Positions 8,694 through 17,548 are shown, counted from the first letter of the stretch. The stretch is 64,000 nucleotides of DNA from Streptomyces sp. MBT65 (GCF_016612545.1 NZ_JAENRY010000014.1:26060-90059), one strand, 5' to 3'. Made by a program: numbers and translations. The notes: generated by a model not told the origin, from the letters alone.

Positions 8694-9935
8694 GTGGCCT
8701 CCCCACGCGTACTCCGCAGATGCCTCTTCGCCGCCCTGTCCGCCGCACTGGTCGCGTCCGCCGCGATCGGTCCGGCGCGGGCGGCCTCCACGTCGGACGC
8801 CCAGGCCGACGCCGTCACGTTCTCCGACACCTTCGACGGGGCCGCCGGCAGTGCCGTCAACTCCTCGCGGTGGACACAGGAGACCGGCGACAACGTCAAC
8901 AACCACGAGCGCGAGTACTACACGTCCGGCACCAACAACGCGTCCCTGGACGGCCAGGGCCATCTGGTGATCACCGCCAAGAAGGAGAACCCGGCCAACT
9001 ACCAGTGCTGGTACGGGACGTGTCAGTACACCTCGGCGCGGCTGAACACCTCCGGGAAGTTCAGCGCGCAGTACGGGCATGTCGAGGCGCGGATGAAGAT
9101 CCCGCGCGGGCAGGGCATGTGGCCCGCGTTCTGGATGCTCGGCACCGACATCGGGTCGGTCGGCTGGCCCAACTCGGGTGAGATCGACGTCATGGAGAAC
9201 GTCGGCTTCGAGCCCTCCACGATCCACGGCACCATCCACGGCCCCGGCTACTCGGGCGCCAACGGGATCGGCGCCGGCTACACGCTGGCGAACGGCGCGG
9301 CCTTCGCCGACGCGTATCACACCTTCGCCGTCGACTGGGCGCCCAACTCGATCAAGTGGTCGGTCGACGGGGTCGTCTACGAGACCCGTACGCCCTCCGA
9401 CGTGGGCGGCAACACCTGGGCGTTCAACAAGCCGTTCTTCCTGATCCTCAACCTCGCGGTCGGCGGCGACTGGCCGGGCGACCCGAACAGCGCCACGGCC
9501 TTCCCGGCCCAGCTGCTGGTGGACTCGGTGTCGGTGACCACGAGTGACACGGCCACCGGGGTGGCGATCAAGGGCCTGGCCGGCAAGTGCGTCGACGTCA
9601 ACGGGGCGAACTCCGCCAACGGGACCGCCGTACAGCTCTACGACTGCAACGGCTCGGCAGCCCAGCAGTGGACGGTGGGCTCCGACGGCACGATCCGCGC
9701 GCTCGGCAAGTGCCTGGACGTGAACGCCGGCGGCACCGCGGACGGCACGAAGGTCCAGCTCTACGACTGCAACGGCTCGGCCGCTCAGAAGTGGGCCGTC
9801 AGCTCGGCGAACGACATCGTCAACCCGCAGGCCAACAAGTGCCTGGACGTGACCGGCAACAACTCCGCCAACGGCACGCCGCTGCAGATCTGGACCTGCT
9901 CGGGCGGCGCCAACCAGAAGTGGACGGTCGGCTGA
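8694..9935 (+). CDS. Secreted GH16 endo-beta-1,3-glucanase with ricin-type lectin domain
   Basis: 413 residues. A Sec-type signal peptide (about 1-30, ending GPARA) leads to a GH16 domain (about 35-275) with the catalytic signature GEIDVMENVG, in which the first Glu is the nucleophile and the last Glu the acid/base. A C-terminal beta-trefoil (about 285-413) has three QxW-type repeats (QQWTV, QKWAV, QKWTV) and repeated CLDVN. GH16 enzymes of this layout hydrolyse laminarin-type beta-1,3-glucans outside the cell; the lectin module would bind polysaccharide. GTG start after AAGGGAA. Upstream is a plausible promoter, so it is probably its own transcript. Confidence 0.93.
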   Translation: MASPRVLRRCLFAALSAALVASAAIGPARAASTSDAQADAVTFSDTFDGAAGSAVNSSRWTQETGDNVNNHEREYYTSGTNNASLDGQGHLVITAKKENPANYQCWYGTCQYTSARLNTSGKFSAQYGHVEARMKIPRGQGMWPAFWMLGTDIGSVGWPNSGEIDVMENVGFEPSTIHGTIHGPGYSGANGIGAGYTLANGAAFADAYHTFAVDWAPNSIKWSVDGVVYETRTPSDVGGNTWAFNKPFFLILNLAVGGDWPGDPNSATAFPAQLLVDSVSVTTSDTATGVAIKGLAGKCVDVNGANSANGTAVQLYDCNGSAAQQWTVGSDGTIRALGKCLDVNAGGTADGTKVQLYDCNGSAAQKWAVSSANDIVNPQANKCLDVTGNNSANGTPLQIWTCSGGANQKWTVG

Positions 9936-9946
9936 CTCCGTAAGGG

Positions 9947-10183
9947 CTAGTGCGGCAACCAGGTGAACTTGTCTCCACCGACCCAGCGGACCACGTCAGG
10001 GTCGTCCAGGTCGCGGACCGTGATGCCGCACACGGCCGCGACCTGGAGGACGTCGGTGATCCCGGTGGCCTCGCAGACCATCTCCCCGTCGATCTCCACG
10101 ATGCGGAACGGCGGGGTGCCCGGCTGCACCTTGAGCACCATGATCCGCGGGGTCGAGATGTGCGGGCTGGCGATTTCGGTCAT
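9947..10183 (-). CDS. Small conserved hypothetical protein
   Basis: 78 residues, acidic, no membrane segment: PRIMVLKVQPGTPPFRIVEIDGEMVCEATGITD followed by VLQVAAVCGITVRDLDDPDVVRWVGGDKFTWLPH. It resembles short conserved streptomycete proteins of unknown function, but I do not recognise a named family. ATG 10183 is chosen over an upstream in-frame ATG (10282) because the upstream extension is low-complexity and overlaps the leader of the divergent PHP gene. It ends 12 bp from the GH16 stop, convergently. Confidence 0.65.
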   Translation of the reverse strand: MTEIASPHISTPRIMVLKVQPGTPPFRIVEIDGEMVCEATGITDVLQVAAVCGITVRDLDDPDVVRWVGGDKFTWLPH

Positions 10184-10263
10184 GCAATAGAGCCTAGAAC
10201 GCATCCGGCGGTCGCGAGCGGTCCAAGGTGCCTGGCCAGGGGCCCCTCGCGGGAGGAGGCTCG

Positions 10264-11286
10264 ATGGATCCCGTGCAGGCACTGGACCGGATCGCCTTCC
10301 TGCTGGAACGGTCCCTGGCCCCGACCTACCGCGTACGCGCCTTCCGTACGGCGGCCGGGGTCCTCGCGGCGCTGCCCGCGAGCGAGGTCGCCGAACGCGC
10401 GGCGGCCGGGACGCTGGAGTCCCTCAAGGGCATCGGCCCGAAGACCGCGCAGGTGGCCGTCGAGGCCCTGGCCGGGCGGGTCCCGGCCTATCTGGAGCAA
10501 CTGGAGGCCGAGGCCCCGACGCCGTCCGGCCCCGGCGGCGCGGAACTGCGGGCGCTGCTGCGCGGCGACTGCCACCTCCACTCGGACTGGTCGGACGGTG
10601 GCAGCCCGATCGAGGAGATGGGCCGTACGGCGGCCGGGCTCGGCCACGCATGGGCGGTGCTGACCGACCACTCCCCCCGGCTGACCGTGGCCCGCGGACT
10701 GTCCCCGGAGCGGCTGCGCGAGCAGCTGGACGTGGTGGCGGCACTGAACGCGACCTGGGCGCCCTTCCGGCTGCTCACCGGCATCGAGTGCGACATCCTC
10801 GACGACGGCTCGCTGGACCAGGAACCGGAGCTTCTCGACCGGCTCGACGTGGTGGTGGTCTCCGTGCACTCGAAGCTGCGCATGGACGCCCGCGCCATGA
10901 CCCGCCGCATGGTGGCCGCCGTACGGAATCCGCACGCGGACATCCTCGGGCACTGCACCGGGCGGCTGCTGATCGGGCGGAACGGGGGTGCCGCGCGGCC
11001 GGAGTCGGAGTTCGACGCGGACGAGGTGTTCGCCGCGTGCGCCGAGTCGGGTACGGCCGTGGAGATCAACAGCCGTCCGGAACGGCTGGACCCGCCGCGG
11101 CGGCTGCTGCGGAAAGCCGTCGACGCCGGGGTGCTGTTCTCGATCGACACCGACGCGCACGCGCCCGGGCAGCTCGACTGGCAGATCAACGGCTGTGCGC
11201 GGGCCGAGGAGTCCGGGGTGCCCGCCGAACGGGTGGTCACCACCTGGCCGTTGGACCGACTACTGGACTGGACCAATGGCACGTGA
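10264..11286 (+). CDS. PHP-domain phosphoesterase with helix-hairpin-helix N-terminus (PolX C-half-like)
   Basis: 340 residues. Residues about 1-85 form a helical segment with a helix-hairpin-helix (LKGIGPKTAQVAVEAL), as in family X DNA polymerases. From about 110 there is a PHP domain with the metal motifs DCHLHSDWSDG, TDHSPR, GIECDIL, SVHSKL, HCTGR and DTDAHAPG. Bacterial PolX proteins carry this same PHP module as a 3'-5' exonuclease or phosphatase; here the polymerase palm is absent. Likely a metal-dependent phosphoesterase acting on nucleic acid ends or small phosphates. ATG 10264 follows GGGAGGAGG; a longer form from 10228 lacks a ribosome site. Confidence 0.85.
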   Translation: MDPVQALDRIAFLLERSLAPTYRVRAFRTAAGVLAALPASEVAERAAAGTLESLKGIGPKTAQVAVEALAGRVPAYLEQLEAEAPTPSGPGGAELRALLRGDCHLHSDWSDGGSPIEEMGRTAAGLGHAWAVLTDHSPRLTVARGLSPERLREQLDVVAALNATWAPFRLLTGIECDILDDGSLDQEPELLDRLDVVVVSVHSKLRMDARAMTRRMVAAVRNPHADILGHCTGRLLIGRNGGAARPESEFDADEVFAACAESGTAVEINSRPERLDPPRRLLRKAVDAGVLFSIDTDAHAPGQLDWQINGCARAEESGVPAERVVTTWPLDRLLDWTNGT

Positions 11287-11479
11287 TGCACATCACCGCC
11301 CACCGAAGCTTAGCCTGGAACACTCGCCCATGGTCGCCCGTTGAAGACAGCGTGGGTGCGCCCACCACCTGGCCGCCCCGGCCGTGATTCCCCCGTCGCG
11401 GTCGGGGCTTCTCCTTGTCCGGGTCCGCGCGGCCGCTCCGCTTGACCTCGAGCGCACTTCAATTCGTAGCGTTTCTCTC

Positions 11480-12442
11480 ATGACCACTGCACAGCACAAG
11501 ATCGGTTCGGGATTCGGCGAGAAGAGCACCGCCGACGACGTCCTGACGGGCCTCGACCTCGGCGGAAAGCTCGCGGTCGTCACCGGCGGCTACTCGGGCC
11601 TCGGCCTGGAGGCGACCCGCGCCCTCACCAAAGCGGGCGCCCGGGTGGTCGTCCCCGCCCGCCGGCCGGACGCCGCCCGCGAGGCCGTGGCCGGACTGCC
11701 CGGCGTCGAGGTGGACGAGCTGGACCTCGGTGACCTGGAGAGCGTGCGCGGCTTCGCCGAGCGGTTCCTCGGCTCCGGCCGGAGCATCGACTTCATGATC
11801 GACAACGCCGGGATCATGGCCTGCCCGGAGACCCGGGTCGGGCCCGGCTGGGAGGCGCAGTTCGCCACCAACCACCTCGGTCACTTCGCCCTCGTCAACC
11901 GGCTCTGGCCCGCCGTCGAGCCGGGCGGCGCGCGCGTGGTCTCGGTGTCCTCGCGCGCCCACCACTTCTCCGGGATGCGCTGGGACGACGTCCAGTGGAG
12001 CCGCGGCTACGACAAGTGGGAGGCCTACGGCCAGGCGAAGACCGCGAACGTCCTGTTCGCCGTCCACCTCGACCAGCTCGCCGCCGACCGTGGTGTACGG
12101 GCCTTCTCGCTCCACCCCGGTGGCATCCTCACCCCGTTGCAGCGCCACCTCCCCAAGGCGGAGATGGTCGAGCGCGGCTGGATCGACGAGGAGGGCAACC
12201 CGCTCGACCCCGAGGGCTTCAAGACCCCTCAGCAGGGCGCGGCCACCGAGGTGTGGGCGGCGACCTCGCCCCAGCTGGACGGTCTGGGCGGCGTCTACCT
12301 GGAGGACTGCGACCTCGCCGAGCCCGCTCCCGCCGACGGCGAGCGCGTGGGCGTCAAGTCCTGGGCGACCGACCCGGAGCAGGCGGCACGTCTGTGGAAG
12401 CTGTCCGCCGAACTAACCGGTGTGGACGCGTTCGCCGGATAG
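11480..12442 (+). CDS. Short-chain dehydrogenase/reductase (retinol dehydrogenase-like)
   Basis: 320 residues, classical SDR fold with TGGYSGLGLEATRAL nucleotide loop, NAGIMACPETR, SVSSRAHH containing the catalytic Ser, and the YGQAKTAN form of the YxxxK active site. The length and the extra C-terminal segment (about residues 240-320) match the WW-domain/retinol-dehydrogenase-like group of NADP-dependent SDRs. The substrate is unknown. ATG 11480 is preferred because the in-frame region upstream (from 11384) shows no conservation. It converges on the dipeptidase gene with 42 bp between stops. Confidence 0.87.
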   Translation: MTTAQHKIGSGFGEKSTADDVLTGLDLGGKLAVVTGGYSGLGLEATRALTKAGARVVVPARRPDAAREAVAGLPGVEVDELDLGDLESVRGFAERFLGSGRSIDFMIDNAGIMACPETRVGPGWEAQFATNHLGHFALVNRLWPAVEPGGARVVSVSSRAHHFSGMRWDDVQWSRGYDKWEAYGQAKTANVLFAVHLDQLAADRGVRAFSLHPGGILTPLQRHLPKAEMVERGWIDEEGNPLDPEGFKTPQQGAATEVWAATSPQLDGLGGVYLEDCDLAEPAPADGERVGVKSWATDPEQAARLWKLSAELTGVDAFAG

Positions 12443-12484
12443 AACCGGGCACAGCCTCGCGAGCACACCCTCGCCGAGGCGGCC

Positions 12485-13144
12485 TTACGCGGGGCCGAGC
12501 TCCCTCGGCCCGTACAGGGCGGCGGGCGCGCCGGTCGTCAGCGCCCAGTAGCGGTCCCCGTACGACCAGTGCCACCACTCCGTCGGGTAGTTGACCAGGC
12601 CGACCGCGCCGAGCGCCTTGCCCAGCACGGCGCGGTTGGCCCTGGCCTCGGCGGTGATGTTGTCGGCGCCGGTGTAGCAGGCCCCGGCGCTCTGCTCCGG
12701 GTTGGCGTTCATCGGTGTGCCCAGGTCGAGTTCGCGGCCGTCGGCGTCGGCGAGGGTCAGGTCGACGGCCGCGCCCGCGCTGTGCGGGGCGATCTCGGGC
12801 GGGGACACATAGCGGCTGGCGGCGGTCCGGATCCGGTCGGCGGACCAGTCCGGGTTGGCGGCGCGCAGCTCGTCGCCGTAGCGCTCGAAGTAGCGGCGCT
12901 GGAGGGTCGGCGGTCGGTAGCCCTCGACGAACAGCAGGCGCAGGCCGTCGGGCAGCAGGGCCTCCGCCTTCAGGAGGCGGTCCAACATGCCCCGGCGCAG
13001 GAGGAGTTCGGCGCCGCTGTCGGAGTCCTTGTTCTTGCGGTCGTCGACCAGCAGGACGTCGCTCACGTCGACGAGGGGCTCCCCGCACTCCTCGACGGGG
13101 ACGGCGGCGACCCGGGCGTCGGACATCAGGATGATCTCGCTCAT
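12485..13144 (-). CDS. D-alanyl-D-alanine dipeptidase, VanX/DdpX family
   Basis: 219 residues with the zinc-site pattern of the VanX family: HSAGAAVDLTL (SxHxxGxAxD ligands) and EWWHWSYGDRYWA (catalytic Glu and the third ligand His), plus FVEGYRPPTLQ upstream of the active site. The enzyme cleaves D-Ala-D-Ala. In glycopeptide-resistance operons VanX acts with VanH and VanA, which are absent here, so a role in peptidoglycan dipeptide salvage is more likely. ATG 13144 has GGGAGACG in front and is preferred over ATG 13162. It lies 30 bp downstream of a ROK regulator gene on the same strand. Confidence 0.9.
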   Translation of the reverse strand: MSEIILMSDARVAAVPVEECGEPLVDVSDVLLVDDRKNKDSDSGAELLLRRGMLDRLLKAEALLPDGLRLLFVEGYRPPTLQRRYFERYGDELRAANPDWSADRIRTAASRYVSPPEIAPHSAGAAVDLTLADADGRELDLGTPMNANPEQSAGACYTGADNITAEARANRAVLGKALGAVGLVNYPTEWWHWSYGDRYWALTTGAPAALYGPRELGPA

Positions 13145-13174
13145 GGAGTGATCGTCTCCCATCGGCCCGTCGCC

Positions 13175-14464
13175 TCAGTGCGGGGCGCGCTCCTCAAGTG
13201 CCGTGCGCCAGGCGGGTGGTGGGCCCTCGGGTTCGGGCTCGGCGCGGCGGCCGCCGCGGGCGAAGAAGTCGGCGAGGGGAAGGATCGCGGCGCCGACGGT
13301 GACCGCGTCGGGGCCGAGGAGGCCCAGGTCGATGGTCACGCGTCCGGCGGGGTGGCGCAGCGCGTAGGCGGTGGCGTGGTGGCGTACGGCGGGCAGGAAG
13401 CGGGAGCCGAGCTGGAGTCCGGCCCAGCCGCCGATGAGGATGCGTTCGGGCTGGAAGAGGTTGATCAGGTCGGACAGGCCGGCGCCGAGGTACTCGGATG
13501 TCTCCTCCAGGACGGCGAGCGCGACGGGGTCGGCCTCGGTGCCCTCGGGCGGATAGGCGGCGACCAGCAGCGCGGTCATCGCGGTCTCCTCGTCGGTGCC
13601 CTCGGGCGGACGGCCGCCCTGCTCGCGCCAACGGTCCAGCAGCGACTCGGCGCCCGCGTACGCCTCCAGACAGCCGAGGGCTCCGCAGCGGCACCGGCGA
13701 CCGCGGACCCGTACGGTCAGATGCCCCCACTCGACGGCCCGGCCGTTCTCCACCTCGGGGGTCACCAGACAGGCACCGACACCGGAGCCGAAGAGGACGA
13801 CGATCGCGTTGCGCGCGCCGCGCCCGCCGCCGAACCACATCTCGGCCTGGCCGAGGGTCTTGGCGCCGTTGTCGATGAAGTACGGGACGGCGTCGGGGAG
13901 TTGGGACGTGGAGCGGAGCAGCTCTTCGAGCGGGACCGCGTCCCAGCCGATCGTCTGGCCGTGCACGACGGCGCCGCGCTCGGGGGTGTGCTCGACTATG
14001 CCGGGGACGCCGATGCCGACGCCGAGGAGCTGTTCCGGCGCGATGTCGGCGGCGGCGAGGACCTCGGCTATGCCGTCGCGGATGTGGCCGACGATGACCT
14101 CGACCTCGTAGCGCTGCTGCTCCAACGGGCGTTCGGCGCGGGCGAGTTCGGTGAGGGTGAGGTCGAACAGCTCGACGCGGACCCGGGTCTCGCCGACGTC
14201 GACGCCGATCATGTGGCCGCTGTGCGGGGCGACTTGGAGCAGGGTGCGGGGGCGGCCGCCGTCGGAGTCGACGCTGCCGGCCTCCTCGACCAGGCCGTCG
14301 GTGACGAGGTCCGCGACGACGTTGCTCACCGAGCCGGAGCTGAGCCCGGTCGCCGGGCCCAGTTCGAAGCGGCTGAGGGGTCCGTCGAAGTACAGCTTTT
14401 GGAGCACGGCCGTGCGGTTGGCCCGCCTCAGGTCGCGTACCGTGCGCCCGTTCCGCCCCGCCAT
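13175..14464 (-). CDS. ROK-family transcriptional regulator
   Basis: 429 residues. A winged helix (about 1-75; RANRTAVLQKLYFDGPLSRFELGPATGLSSGSVSNVVADL) precedes a ROK sugar-kinase-like domain with GIGVPGIVEH and the zinc site RCRCGALGCLEAYAG. ROK regulators of this size (NagC/XylR type) respond to sugars or sugar phosphates. A 23-bp near-perfect inverted repeat lies 27 bp upstream of the ATG (14491-14513), suggesting autoregulation. Neighbours are a dipeptidase gene downstream and an APH-type kinase gene upstream, none of them an obvious sugar operon, so the controlled pathway is not evident. Confidence 0.9.
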   Translation of the reverse strand: MAGRNGRTVRDLRRANRTAVLQKLYFDGPLSRFELGPATGLSSGSVSNVVADLVTDGLVEEAGSVDSDGGRPRTLLQVAPHSGHMIGVDVGETRVRVELFDLTLTELARAERPLEQQRYEVEVIVGHIRDGIAEVLAAADIAPEQLLGVGIGVPGIVEHTPERGAVVHGQTIGWDAVPLEELLRSTSQLPDAVPYFIDNGAKTLGQAEMWFGGGRGARNAIVVLFGSGVGACLVTPEVENGRAVEWGHLTVRVRGRRCRCGALGCLEAYAGAESLLDRWREQGGRPPEGTDEETAMTALLVAAYPPEGTEADPVALAVLEETSEYLGAGLSDLINLFQPERILIGGWAGLQLGSRFLPAVRHHATAYALRHPAGRVTIDLGLLGPDAVTVGAAILPLADFFARGGRRAEPEPEGPPPAWRTALEERAPH

Positions 14465-14490
14465 GTGGCTCCCTCCGAACCCCGCACCCT

Positions 14491-14513
14491 CTTAATTCAC
14501 GCCCTGAACTAAG
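14491..14513. promoter_or_regulatory. Inverted repeat, putative ROK operator
   Basis: CTTAATTCA, five bases, then TGAACTAAG: eight of nine positions pair. The A/T-rich half-sites contrast with the GC-rich surroundings. The repeat sits between the ROK gene and the stop of the upstream kinase gene, and resembles the TTAGTTCA-type half-sites seen before ROK-regulated sugar genes in streptomycetes. Confidence 0.65.
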
Positions 14514-14530
14514 GGGCGGTGGGATGCACA

Positions 14531-15496
14531 CTACGTGGTGGAAGCCGTCTCGTCGATCTCTCCGAGGGCGGCGAGCAGCTCGGGGCCGACGCGCTCCCGC
14601 CGCCAGCGGTTCTCTTCCTCGCCGAACTCCCGGGGGACGCCCTCGGCGAGCATGATCAGGTAGAGGTAGCTGCGGTAGAGCGCGTAGCGGATGCGGGCCG
14701 ACCGGTCGAACTCGACCCGGCCGCCGGCCTCCCGGTACCCCGCGAGGAACGGCTCGTCCGTCCTGATGTCCCCGAGCAGCGCCAGGGAGACGAAGTCGGC
14801 GAGGGGGTCGCCCCAGAACATGCGCTCGCCGTCGATGAGACCGCCGATCCGGGGCGCACCGCTCGTGCGGTCGACCAGGATGTTGCCCTGCCACAGGTCG
14901 AAGTGGACGGCGCGGGGGACGGCGACCTCGTCCAGGACGTCATGGGCGGCGCGGGCCGTGCGGGCGATGTCGTCGGCGGGGAGCGGCAGCCAGGCCCGGT
15001 AGCGACGGGCGTCGTCCAGGACCGCGTCGTAGAGCGTGGTGAACGCGGTGCGCCAGTCCGGGGCGAGCGGGCCGAGGGCGCCGGAGGGGTAGCCGAAGCC
15101 GGGGCCGGTGATCTCGTGCAGGCGGGCGAGCTGTCGGCCCAACTCGGTGCGCAGGGCAGTGACTTCGGTGTCCGTGAGGGAGTCGTCCCAGGGTTCGCCC
15201 GGACAGAGCGTCATCAGGAGGGTGTCGCCGTCGAGGACCACGACGCGCGGCGCCGCGACCCCGGCCTTGGCGGCGGCGCCGTAGAAGTCGGCCTCGGAGA
15301 CGAGTAGTTGGCGCTCGTGGGCCAGGCCGGGAGCGGTGGGCGCGGTCTTCAGGACGTAGCGACTGCCGTCGGTGAGGGTGAGTTCCTCGACGGTGTTGTA
15401 GGTGCCGCCGCCCATCGGGCGGAGGTGGGCGAGCTCGCCGGGCGGGATGCCCGCCGCGCCGAGTACCTGCCGGGCTCGCTCCCAGGAGTCTGTCAC
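14531..15496 (-). CDS. Aminoglycoside phosphotransferase/fructosamine kinase-family protein
   Basis: 321 residues with an APH-type kinase fold: MGGGTYNTVEELTLTDGSRYVLK (glycine loop and ATP-binding Lys), the Brenner-type catalytic loop VHFDLWQGNILVD, and GLIDGERMFWGDPLADF with the metal-binding Asp. Members phosphorylate aminoglycosides, choline, fructosamines or other small hydroxyl compounds. No specific resistance subgroup is recognisable. GTG start (15496). The ROK gene follows 66 bp downstream with its own operator in the gap. Confidence 0.82.
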   Translation of the reverse strand: MTDSWERARQVLGAAGIPPGELAHLRPMGGGTYNTVEELTLTDGSRYVLKTAPTAPGLAHERQLLVSEADFYGAAAKAGVAAPRVVVLDGDTLLMTLCPGEPWDDSLTDTEVTALRTELGRQLARLHEITGPGFGYPSGALGPLAPDWRTAFTTLYDAVLDDARRYRAWLPLPADDIARTARAAHDVLDEVAVPRAVHFDLWQGNILVDRTSGAPRIGGLIDGERMFWGDPLADFVSLALLGDIRTDEPFLAGYREAGGRVEFDRSARIRYALYRSYLYLIMLAEGVPREFGEEENRWRRERVGPELLAALGEIDETASTT

Positions 15497-15520
15497 CGTG
15501 CGCCCACCTCTCCCTCTCGG

Positions 15521-15893
15521 TCAGCCGGCGGCGTACACGTCCTCGACGTAACGCCCGTCCGCCATCAGTGCGATGAGCCACCGCTCGGCGGCCGGGTCGT
15601 CGGCGCCGGGCGTGCGGTTCCGGTACAGGGTACGGAACGCCTCCCGTACGCCCGGCGCCGTCCGCGCGCCGTCGCCGCAGACGAACACCCGGGCGCCGTC
15701 CTTCGACAGGGCCCACCCCTCGTCGGCCTCGGCGGCGACGCGGTGTGCTGGACGAAGCTCGCTCCGCCCTGCGGGGCCGCGCTGACGGCGGGCTGCAACC
15801 GCGGTGCCTCGTCGAGCACTTGGCGCGCGTGGGTGAGCCGCCCGACCTCGTCGTACGTCGGTTGCGGGTCCGCCGTGTCGCCCCACGGCGCGA
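15521..15893 (-). pseudogene. Relic of a CYP102-type P450/reductase fusion, internally deleted and frameshifted
   Basis: On the minus strand from about 15893, one frame reads WGDTADPQPTYDEVGRL then THARQVLDEAPRLQPAV, matching the helix-K region (ExxR) of CYP102 heme domains. The P450 at 27867-29393 has WGDTPNPGYEQVAKL and RRVLDESLRLWPTA. After a few residues it passes into FVQH; a shift of two bases then opens the other frame, RVAAEADEGWAL...GARVFVCGDGART...GRYVEDVYAAG, the extreme C-terminus of the FAD/NADPH reductase of BM3-like enzymes (YVQH, CGD, KDVW). About 600 residues of the ancestral fusion are therefore missing between the two parts, as is everything upstream. It cannot encode a working enzyme. 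Confidence 0.82.
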
Positions 15894-15976
15894 ACGACAT
15901 CACGCCGGACGTCGTCTCGTGGCTTCCTGAAGTCCGTGGCTTCACGCGGCTTCCGGCCGCTGAGAAGATCACCGCC

Positions 15977-17548
15977 ATGACCCTCTCGTTGCGCATCGAC
16001 CGAATCCTCGGCGACCGTCCCTTCGCCGAGGTCGGTGATCCGGTCCTCACCGTCGACAACGAGAACCGCGGCCTGCTGGCCGTGGCAGGCACGCACGTGG
16101 CGGTGGCGGGCGCGCACGAGTTCGGCAGTACTGCGCCGGTTGGTGTCTACGGCATCGACGATCTGGCCTGCCGAGCACTTCTCCGTGCACGCTATCCCGT
16201 GCACGCCATGGCTTTCCACCCCAGGCTCCCCCTTCTTGCAGTCGGCACGGGCGACTACGACGGCGGCTACTTCTTCGAAGGGGAACTGCTCCTTCTCGAT
16301 CTGGAGACGGGCAGCGCCACGTCGCTCATCGAGCACGAGCTCGGCCGCCAAGTCCTGGGCTTGGACTGGCTGAGCGAACAGGACCTACGCGTGCTGATGG
16401 CACCGTCCGACGACTGGCAGGACAAGGACGCGTGGAGCGAAGGGCACATCGCGGTGGTGCATCAGCCCGACTGGAGGGTCGTACCACCCCGGTCGATCAC
16501 CGGTCATGACCTGGCTGGACCACGGGTAGCGGCCCCGCGAACCGACCGTCGAGAGGATGCCCGCCGGACGGTCTCCGGTCTGAGTGCGCACTGGGACCCT
16601 CGACGCAACGTCCGGGCGGTTGAGGAATTGTCCGACGGCAGGATCGTGGCGACGCTCGACGGGGTCCAGTTGGAGTCCTGGCTTCCATCGGGGCAACGGC
16701 AGTGGGCCGTCCGGGACGACGATGGTGGCGGCCGTGACATTGTCATCGCCGCAGATGAGCGATCGGCCTGGGTCGGTCTGATGCGGCCTCCGTGGGAGGA
16801 GCGCGCTCAGGCCGTGGTCCGGCTCGCGCTTCAGGACGGGGCGCAGCTCGACCACCTCACTCCCGCCGGCTCGGTGTCCGTGGTGCGATGTGCTGACGGC
16901 CTGCCCGCCCTCGCACCCGCTGGGCGGAACGGCGAGCGGAGCAGGTTGCGTATTCGGCATGGGAGCCGGATCTACTTTCGGGAAACCGTTTCCACGAAGG
17001 GCGGGCAGCGGCCTGGACCGGGTGAAGTCTGGCTTGCGGCAGCGGACCTGGGGTCCGTACCGGTTGCCGAACGTCCGCGTGAGCCGAGGGGGGCGGAGGT
17101 CGATCATGTGTGTCCGTTCTCCTGGAAGCCAGGTGAGACACACTTCGCCGGCCCCGGCGTGGAGACCGCCGATGGTGACCTGATCTATGCCGGCACTGTC
17201 TACCACGGCCACGGGCTGCAGCCCGGTGGCTCCTTCGTCGTACGGCGCATGGTGGCCGGTGAAGAGCCCACTTGGGTCTTTCGGACAGACCGGAAGGCCA
17301 CGGACCTCGACCACGACTTGGAGACCGTCTATGTCACCTACGACGACGGCGAGATCGTCGGACTCGATCTCCATGACGGCGATGTCCGCTGGCGTCGGCA
17401 CCTGGCTGTTGCCGGAGTACCCGTCGTGGCGACCGCGCTGACCGTCACCGGACCCGGCCGACTGCTCATTGGCACCACCGACGGGCGGCTCCTGGACTGC
17501 TCGGCTGTTTCCGGGAGCCGCGGGGTCTCGTTGCGGACACGTTTGTAG
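15977..17548 (+). CDS. Beta-propeller (WD40/PQQ-like) protein of unknown function
   Basis: 523 residues, no signal peptide or membrane segment. The sequence is a run of blade-like strands: ENRGLLAVAGTHVAVAGAHEF, HAMAFHPRLPLLAVGTGDYD, SGLSAHWDPRRNVRAVEELSDGRIVATLD, TADGDLIYAGTVYHGHG, DLETVYVTYDDGEIVGLDLHDGDVRWRRHL and GRLLIGTTDGRLLDCSAV. This fits a cytoplasmic seven- or eight-bladed propeller. Function is unknown. ATG 15977 is chosen because the in-frame region upstream is antisense to the P450 relic and the kinase gene. Its third-position GC appears somewhat lower than its neighbours, which could point to acquisition. Confidence 0.72.
   Translation: MTLSLRIDRILGDRPFAEVGDPVLTVDNENRGLLAVAGTHVAVAGAHEFGSTAPVGVYGIDDLACRALLRARYPVHAMAFHPRLPLLAVGTGDYDGGYFFEGELLLLDLETGSATSLIEHELGRQVLGLDWLSEQDLRVLMAPSDDWQDKDAWSEGHIAVVHQPDWRVVPPRSITGHDLAGPRVAAPRTDRREDARRTVSGLSAHWDPRRNVRAVEELSDGRIVATLDGVQLESWLPSGQRQWAVRDDDGGGRDIVIAADERSAWVGLMRPPWEERAQAVVRLALQDGAQLDHLTPAGSVSVVRCADGLPALAPAGRNGERSRLRIRHGSRIYFRETVSTKGGQRPGPGEVWLAAADLGSVPVAERPREPRGAEVDHVCPFSWKPGETHFAGPGVETADGDLIYAGTVYHGHGLQPGGSFVVRRMVAGEEPTWVFRTDRKATDLDHDLETVYVTYDDGEIVGLDLHDGDVRWRRHLAVAGVPVVATALTVTGPGRLLIGTTDGRLLDCSAVSGSRGVSLRTRL

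Noticed and set aside
12485..13144. Glycopeptide-resistance locus
   Set aside because: A VanX-like dipeptidase and, 4 kb away, a VanZ-like protein occur, but there is no vanH, vanA or VanRS pair, so resistance cannot be claimed.
15308..15976. N-terminal extension of the beta-propeller protein
   Set aside because: The extension is antisense to the kinase gene and the P450 relic. The propeller pattern begins only after ATG 15977.
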